Origin: Megamerina dolium
Lineage: Eukaryota; Arthropoda; Insecta; Diptera; Megamerinidae
Length of the DNA: 64,000 nucleotides
Assembly (NCBI GenBank): GCA_963854835.1
Contig: OY978526.1
Location: 67,928,765 to 67,992,764 of the forward strand
Reading direction: 5' to 3'
Position 1 is the stretch's first letter, and each line of letters opens with the position of its first letter. The notes beneath the pieces were generated by a model. That model was not told the DNA's origin. It did not search any database and saw only the letters and a program-made list of their open reading frames with translations. The position numbers and the translations under genes were made by a program. This document shows, in pieces, positions 61,180 to 64,000 of this stretch.

Positions 61180-61830
61180 GCCTTCAAGAGCAATACACTT
61201 GGTTAAGCGAGTTTTCAACAATCCGATGCCCTTTCTGTAGTACGGAACGTCAAAGCCTTCGAAGTACGCCTCGGGTTCCCCGATGACTTCATCATTCGAA
61301 GTTACTGGACCCACTGTTCATCCGTCGTCACAAGATATCGAAAAAAGTCTTCTCGATTAAGTTGCAACAACTCTAAATGGACGTTTTTGGACGACGGTCA
61401 GCACACGCGGCACCCATCATGCCGATGGCCTCTGATTTTCAAAACATCGTGTAAAATGTATCCTACACGTTCTTTTAAATTCAGCTAACTCGTGGAACTT
61501 CACTTTTCGATCACTCAAAATGATTCAATGCACTTGCTTCACGATTTTCCCATTCGCAGCATCTTTTGAACTTCCAGAGCGAGCTTGTTAGAATAATTTT
61601 AAATTCACAAAAACACAGATAAACTCTTGCACTCGAAGGAGCAGATGTGGTATAACATTTCTAAAATTATTGCAATGATTGTTCGGTAGATTTTCCCATC
61701 AGAAAGCAATTTTTGATCAAGATGCGATACTCCTGTGTTTCCATTATTTTTACTACGGCGAAAGTAGCGTCACTCAAACGACTGTAGCTTTCAAACGAAT
61801 GACGAAATGTGAATGAATCGAACTTGGGAT
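61180..61830 (-). pseudogene. Decayed mariner relic, inverted partner of 55545-56440
   Basis: On the minus strand the 5' part (61830 to 61620) is closely alike to 55650-55820 (for example the words cgctactttcgccgtagtaa and gttcggtagattttcccatc). Further on are KVKFHELAEF and WVPR-like residues (61500-61420) and a degraded DEQWVQ (61310). Many stops break it. Confidence 0.6.
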
Positions 61831-63799
61831 TTCTGGAGTTATGAATACGGTTATGATATCAGTTCAAGCAAATATCCTAAATGTGCCATTCTTATAACAC
61901 AAAAAAAAAATTAAATAATATTGATAATTTCCATTTATGTATTAAAAATGAATGCTCTAAGTAAATTTGAACATGCCTGACTCTACGATGAAAATTCCGA
62001 TTAGGCTTTTTATGTTGCAATACATATCGAGCGACCTAAGTACTAGATTTTTTTTAATTTTCCTTTATTTATTTGCTTTTCTTTTTATTCCTATTTTTCG
62101 CAAGTTAACAATAATTGATGCATTTATAATTCAGTTTTCTTTGGTGGCCACTTGAGTTTAATTGGCCATTCAAGTGTCAAGTTCAATTTGGTCACATTAC
62201 TTTGTATACTATAAAAGGGTTTTTAGACCAAGTACAAACATATTGTACATAAGTACTACATACAAATATATAGCACAAAAATAAATATCAAGTATTTACT
62301 TATAGGTACATAAAAATAAAGTAAAAATCCAAATAAAATTTATTACATCTGTTGACGATATTTGGTTTTGCATAAAATTTAATTTTCTCGAAACTATTTT
62401 ATTGTTTTTGGCGGTGGCGGTCTAAATATCAATGGCCCAAATATACAATATATCTAGTTGGTGCATGTATTTATTGTCATTTTGCTGACCATCATAATAA
62501 TTGCCTTATACTTATTGGTCAATGGAATGCGGTATGCATTGCGTTGGTGCGCTTGCATTCGGTTGATACGGTTGATACGGTGTACCTACACTTTTCTTCA
62601 TTTCCATTTTCTTTTACAACATTGTATATATTATTGAATTATTTTATTTTACGTAGCATATATACATAGAAACAACTATGAACAATATAAAGCAACTAAA
62701 ATGATATTATCTATAACTCACCATTGTACAATTACGTTCGTTCAAAAGTGTAACATAAATTTGGCAGTCAATTGTTTTCATATTTTGTAGTTAGTTTTTT
62801 TTTCCTTTGTAAAGAATTATCATATTTGGCACATGAACTGCATAATATGAAAATCTAGGAATGTTTATTTGGTATGGGATAGTGCATGACTTTTCTATTT
62901 AAATAGCGAGTCACCTCATGTTTAGGTGGCCTACTCCCACGTCTGCGAAGATTATCCTAGAGTGGTTAAATATGGGACGCAGCGCTGTTAATTGTTTCTA
63001 CCTAACATTTTTTTATGAATTTGCTTACTACATATCCTTTATCCTTAGTTGGACTTCTATTGCAAAGGAACCTAAAATAGCTGGAGACCAAGAAATAATC
63101 CCATGGATATCCAAGGTAGCTGAAATGTATGTTAGTTCTCTGTTGTTTTTTTTTCGTGCATTTTGTGTGGGAACCCCCTTAAGTGGTGGAGATAGGAAAT
63201 AAGCAGGTTTAGGAAAGCGTTGAATAGGAAAAATGAATAATGGTCGTTGAAATTGTTGACACCCTCAGGGACATCCTGGGAGCGGTGGGAGCTAATTTTG
63301 TAAGACATCAATAGAGAAGCCCCCTAAGGAGTGCAGACATAGAGTATGTTTGGGGGAAAAGTTGGAGTAGAAATAGCTATTGAGATTGAATTTATAATTG
63401 ATCCCTCAAAAGTATCATGTTGCTAGTGTACATTGACATCATCAGCTCAAAAATTCGAGCAGTCAGTGAAGTCTTTTCTGGACAAGGGAGGGAGTCACGA
63501 TGAATGAGTGAATTCATGGTCGAGCACAAGACGAAGTGCATTGTATAATTTTAAATAAGTCACGGCATCTTAGACATTACACCAGTGTCGATAACTATAT
63601 CTTTCAGTTTGTTGAGGACTTTGTGTACTGAGGATTAACAATAAGATGTGGTATAAATGATTATGGTGTGACTATTATCTACTTTTAAAGTGTCCTAGTT
63701 CAAGCCATGTGTATAGAGAATGAATTTGCACATTTTTAATGAGTACTGTAAGACATTCACCGAATTTTCATCCATATTGGATGGACAGGAGTTGTTTGC
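61831..63799. other. Intergenic, no supported gene
   Basis: AT-rich. 63150-63420 holds copies of the decayed GGAG..GGTCGG repeat. The 94-aa ORF at 62918-63202 runs into this repeat at its end and has no recognisable domain. Confidence 0.45.
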
Positions 63800-64000
63800 C
63801 CTGAAAAGCTCTTTGGCCGAGCTTCACTTCCAGTCCTGTTGTGCGTGTTAAATTTTCGACAGTATCAGAAGGGACCTACTTATTTTAGATGGTTCCAAAC
63901 GGTGGAAATCTTGTGACATCACTTTTTTTGGGTTTTATCTCAGAGTTCGTTTAGAAGATTTTCAACGGCAACTTGTTACTGCCGGTAGAATTGCCGACTG
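63800..64000 (-). mobile_element. tRNA-derived SINE, copy 8, cut by the window end
   Basis: The shared body in minus orientation (tgtgcgtgttaaattttcgac, gacatcactttttttggg, ttactgccggtagaattgcc). The tRNA-like head lies beyond position 64000. Confidence 0.75.

Noticed and set aside
62918..63202. 94-codon ORF with hydrophobic segments
   Set aside because: It ends inside the decayed interspersed repeat, has no recognised domain and only background codon use; left as possible but unsupported.

Overview
This window looks like AT-rich, intron-poor intergenic DNA from a higher dipteran. A tephritid fruit fly is my best guess, by inference: the host genes are insect-type divergent ionotropic receptors (IRs), there is a Jockey-clade LINE, and there is an intact Tc1/mariner element whose catalytic spacing (DD41D by my count) matches the rosa-type elements known from tephritids. 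No rRNA gene, true tRNA gene, CRISPR array or prokaryotic feature was seen.

Host genes. There are two recognisable single-exon IR loci, both of the divergent IR20a/Ir52/Ir94-like type (predicted chemosensory, plasma membrane). One at 52392-54212 (-) is intact (606 aa). The other at 30507-32373 (+) keeps the whole IR layout but has a frameshift near its N-terminus and one in-frame TGA inside the second membrane segment, so it is a pseudogene or a readthrough 'pseudo-pseudogene'. Two weaker fragments may be IR debris: a signal-peptide-bearing ORF just 3' of the intact IR (51924-52229, -) and an orphan C-terminal membrane exon (20823-21053, -).

Mobile DNA dominates the rest. (i) A 5'-truncated Jockey-type LINE (5354-9060, +) with a 9-bp target duplication sits inside an older antisense LINE RNase H relic. 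(ii) Other LINE debris: R1/LOA-like C-terminus (11715-12230, -) and RTE-like relics (4230-4480 -, 46440-47100 -, 50470-51715 +). (iii) DD41D mariners of different ages: intact with 31-bp TIRs (43235-44539), internally deleted (56984-57879; 24354-24996) and decayed (1450-2500; 47480-47850). (iv) Other mariner relics at 12456-13003, 19780-20530, 33800-34430, 55545-56440 and 61180-61830. (v) MITEs: a TTAA-flanked piggyBac-like one (21931-22847) and a TA-flanked one (32949-33473). (vi) A tRNA-derived SINE family with about nine copies and two different 3' ends.

Repeat structure. A 13-bp inverted repeat bounds an element at 36528-38066 that contains a higher-order array (about 150-bp half-modules, 298-bp unit). 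Smaller arrays have 21-, 18-, 30- and 46-bp units, and 18430-19090 holds an unusual field of alternating inverted copies of one short motif. A further decayed interspersed repeat recurs about ten times. The long stretches between these features are AT-rich with no gene I can support.
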